This document shows, in pieces, positions 61,441 through 64,000 of a stretch of DNA of 64,000 nt. The DNA comes from Helopsaltes ochotensis. Lineage: Eukaryota; Chordata; Aves; Passeriformes; Locustellidae. The position numbers were made by a program, and so were the translations under genes. How positions within the stretch are numbered: position 1 is the first letter of the stretch; each line of letters opens with the position of its first letter. Location: NCBI GenBank assembly GCA_013400155.1, contig VXBM01000195.1, positions 571,665 through 635,664 of the forward strand, given 5' to 3'. A model generated the notes under the pieces. That model searched no databases and was not told the DNA's origin. It saw only the letters and a list, made by a program, of their open reading frames with translations.

Positions 61441-62956
61441 CCTTTTCCAGGGGCCTCCTTTACCTGCAACTCCAAAATATTCTCCTAATTGGCTGTAAAT
61501 TCTCTCAGGCACCCTCAGCCACCTGCTGGCCTTTTCTCCTCCCATCCAGGCTTTCTCAAGGTTTATCTTTGAGCTCCACTGCTTTTGCAGATCTTTCTCC
61601 ATGGATTTCTTTTCCACAGCACTGGACTGCCTCAGGCAGGCATTACACTGAAAAGCCAGCTACCAGAGACCTAGTCATTTTAGTTCCATACTGTTTTCTC
61701 AGTAAATAGCAATTTTCCTGCAACATAACAAGGTTTTTACCATTTCCAGTACAGAAGTATTAATGATGCCTTCAATTAATTATTTTTAAATGGATAAAGT
61801 TCCCCCTTGAATTGTACCCTCAAATGCAGTCATGCTACTTAACATGTGCATTTTGTCATTGGAAACTTAAAAAATATCTGAAAAGTTAATTGTAAGGTAA
61901 TCTGGTTTTTAACTTAAGGAAATTTAGCTTGAAAGAGAATTTTTTGGAAGATGAATTTTGTAAAGAAACAGTTGCGATAGAAACCATAAAAAATTTAAAG
62001 GTCTTTTCATTTCAAGATATGCAGGATTAGTGACAGTAAAAGAACATATTATCTCTATTTCTTATAATTTGTGATCTGTGATTATTATTTTTCCTCTCAA
62101 TTTCACTTACCTGATGTGGCAGCAAAGCTGGGAACATGAGACTTTCTTTTCTTTTCTTGGGACATGCTAGAAGGAAATATTCTAACAGGACAGTGTCTAT
62201 TTCAGCACAAAATACTGCTGTTAGAAGTCGTTAAAAGCTTGAGGTCACTGAGATGAAGCACTACAAGTGATGTTTAAGGAGCTGTATTTTGGTGATGCAT
62301 CTGAGGGATATTCAGCTCACAGCGGGCAGAGAAAGTGCCATGCTCCAACAGCCTTGAGCAGCCTTGTTGGTGCTCTTAGACTGAAACAAGAATGTTTTGC
62401 ACAGCTATAACACATTTCTGCAAAACACTTCTTGAGTTCCTAACAAATTAGTAAGTTTCATTAGAGTTCCTAAAGTGGGAACTAAAAACAGGTAGACGAA
62501 ACTGGCTTCACTGAGGAGTCAGGAATATTAGCAAAAAGAATATTCTGGAGAATAGCAAATCATTGCTCATCAACTCAACACCAGTAACAGATTATGCACA
62601 CTTACACTGGCTGAGTTGTGAGGCAGCACAACTGAAGTTTTCCAGTTTATTCAGTATCAGAACTAAAACTATAAATATATCAGTGGTGTCCAACCTTCAG
62701 CCAGTGGTGACCCCTGCAAATCAATCATTTGGATGAAACTTCTTGCAATGAATCAGGACTCACCTCTCTGGCAATATAAGAAAATATGCTGGATTTTCAG
62801 TAAGCATGTGCTCTGTTTTGCCACATGTTCCAAGAAGTGTTGGCCTCTACCTAGAGGACTGTGGTGGGTAGCTGGAAGCAGTAACCTTGGAACACACCAG
62901 AGCATTTTTGCCAGATATTTGGAAGCACTGCAGATCACAGGATTTTAAAGCCAAGA

Positions 62957-62972
62957 CAGGCAGAGGGCGTGC
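62957..62972 (+). promoter_or_regulatory. CTCF-like core motif
   Basis: ACAGGCAGAGGGCGTG contains the core GCAGAGGGCG of the CTCF consensus; the upstream CCA is not matched. Confidence 0.25.
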
Positions 62973-64000
62973 ACATGGTCCATTGCTGTAGTTACCGTGA
63001 GCAGTTTGGTATGTACAGGTCTCTTGGCTGCTAGAGCTTTCTTCCAAGAACCAAATCAATCTCCTTTTCCTGCACAAAGTAATCCTCACCCTCCAATGGA
63101 TGATCCAAACCTTTACCTCTGGAATGGAGCAGGTGTGTTTCTACCAGTGGGGTAATGGAGTGAGGTGTGCTGAAGTGAGAAAACTTTATTCCAGACTGAG
63201 GGTAATCTGCAAATATTTTTTCATGGGTTTTTATGGGTTTTTTTAATGTTCTTGCATTTATTTATTTATACTTTATTTGGAATATCTCTTTTGAGAGTTA
63301 ACCAAGTGTAAAATTTCAATAAAGGGATTAAATTTGAGAAGATAGATTTGCCAAAACAAGGCAGAGAGAAGGAAGGAAAGAAAGGGGAGTAGTATGTAAA
63401 CAACCACACAATCTGTACAATAAAATGAAAGATTCTGAAGTGGAAATATAAGGGCTAAGCAAAAACCTGCTGAACTAAGTGTAGATAAGAAAACCCCCTC
63501 ATTTTTGTGCTTTCCCAGAGGAAGCTGAATAGTACAGCTATTTAGGTGAGAGGAAGTAGAAATGTCAGCCATGTACAGGGCCTCCCTGAGTTGTTTTTGA
63601 GAATATTTGTCAGCAGCAACCTTAGTACTGGGCTCTCCTTGCTAGAACACCAGTAACTCTCTGCTCTTTGAATATGGTCTGTCTGTGCACTTAATTTATT
63701 GTGCTTATGTACATAATGTAAAAGGTTTGCAAGGACCAAAACAAGAGTCTCTCAGCAGGCATAAATCAGTGTAACTTCAGTGGTGTTGATTTACACCTGC
63801 TGAGGATCTGGCTAGCAGTGTTGTTCCTGAGGGCACGTTCTCCCTACTTAGTTTTTTTTTTTTCTCCCTTGGGATCCAGAAAAAATGTGGACTCCTTCTG
63901 AACACACTGAGTCTCAAGCTAGGGTGGAGGTAGTGGTGAGCAAGCTGAGTACAGCCTGCTCAATTTAGTTCTGTTGGTGGAGACAGATTTGCAGGGCTAA

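Larger units (their letters stand above)
60821..64000 (+). other. SORCS1: Start of the intron downstream of the third visible exon
   Basis: The phase-1 donor is gtaagt and the intron continues past the window end. The next family exon should begin with two bases completing a histidine codon followed by S-H-Y-L-T-C, and no such sequence was found. A short in-frame look-alike around 61830 (S-C-Y-L-T-C) has the wrong phase. The main landmark is the paired T tract at 61375-61440. Confidence 0.75.

Noticed and set aside
61272..61709. Open frames with poly-Phe or poly-Lys runs
   Set aside because: They are translations of the T tracts, and the frame after the acceptor-like site ends within 12 codons.
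61828..61860. Possible next SorCS exon (S-C-Y-L-T-C resembles S-H-Y-L-T-C)
   Set aside because: The reading phase does not fit the phase-1 donor at 60820, the following residues do not match the family, and no donor is in place.
1..64000. CRISPR arrays, tRNA or rRNA genes, prophage or viral genes, toxin genes, bacterial operons
   Set aside because: None seen. The window is eukaryotic intronic DNA, and I recognised no endogenous retrovirus LTR or gag/pol-like frame.

Overview
This window looks like vertebrate nuclear DNA, almost certainly from a bird. It is AT-rich, intron-dominated and sparse in repeats. The recognisable interspersed repeats are all CR1-type LINE fragments, several with the avian 3' signature (rows such as 'agaatcatagaa...ggttggaagggacct' on one strand and '...ttggacttgatgatct' on the other). 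There are no SINE-dense stretches, operons or bacterial features. Two runs of N show it is a draft assembly.

The only gene I can support is on the + strand: three consecutive internal coding exons of a SorCS-family VPS10-domain receptor, best matched to SORCS1. They lie at 33548-33706 (53 codons, phase 0/0), 46826-46899 (74 bp) and 60756-60820 (65 bp). The exons join in frame (a TGG codon is split TG|G between the second and third) and have canonical AG/GT borders. Together they encode about 99 residues of the ten-bladed VPS10 beta-propeller, including one good Asp-box and one degenerate one. The rest of the window is intron: more than 33.5 kb upstream, 13.1 kb and 13.9 kb between the exons, and 3.2 kb downstream. 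I searched by eye for the flanking exons of this family (the exon ending in the NKRK region upstream, the H-S-H-Y-L-T-C exon downstream) and did not find them, so they probably lie outside the window.

The introns hold at least seven CR1 fragments, long A/T homopolymers (one broken by an 11-N gap), a nearly pure A/C tract of about 190 bp, and short tandem duplications. They also hold two CpG-enriched islands, several stretches that look like conserved non-coding elements, a perfect 19-bp palindrome (E-box/AP-1/E-box), and a perfect 11-bp-stem hairpin. Many open frames of 60-168 codons occur on both strands, but none has convincing coding character.

I did not find a new multi-gene system. The items most worth a second look are the palindrome, the CpG-dense block at about 31.03-31.17 kb, the substitution-rich second and third exons, and a splice-competent 'poison' exon candidate at 52.2 kb.
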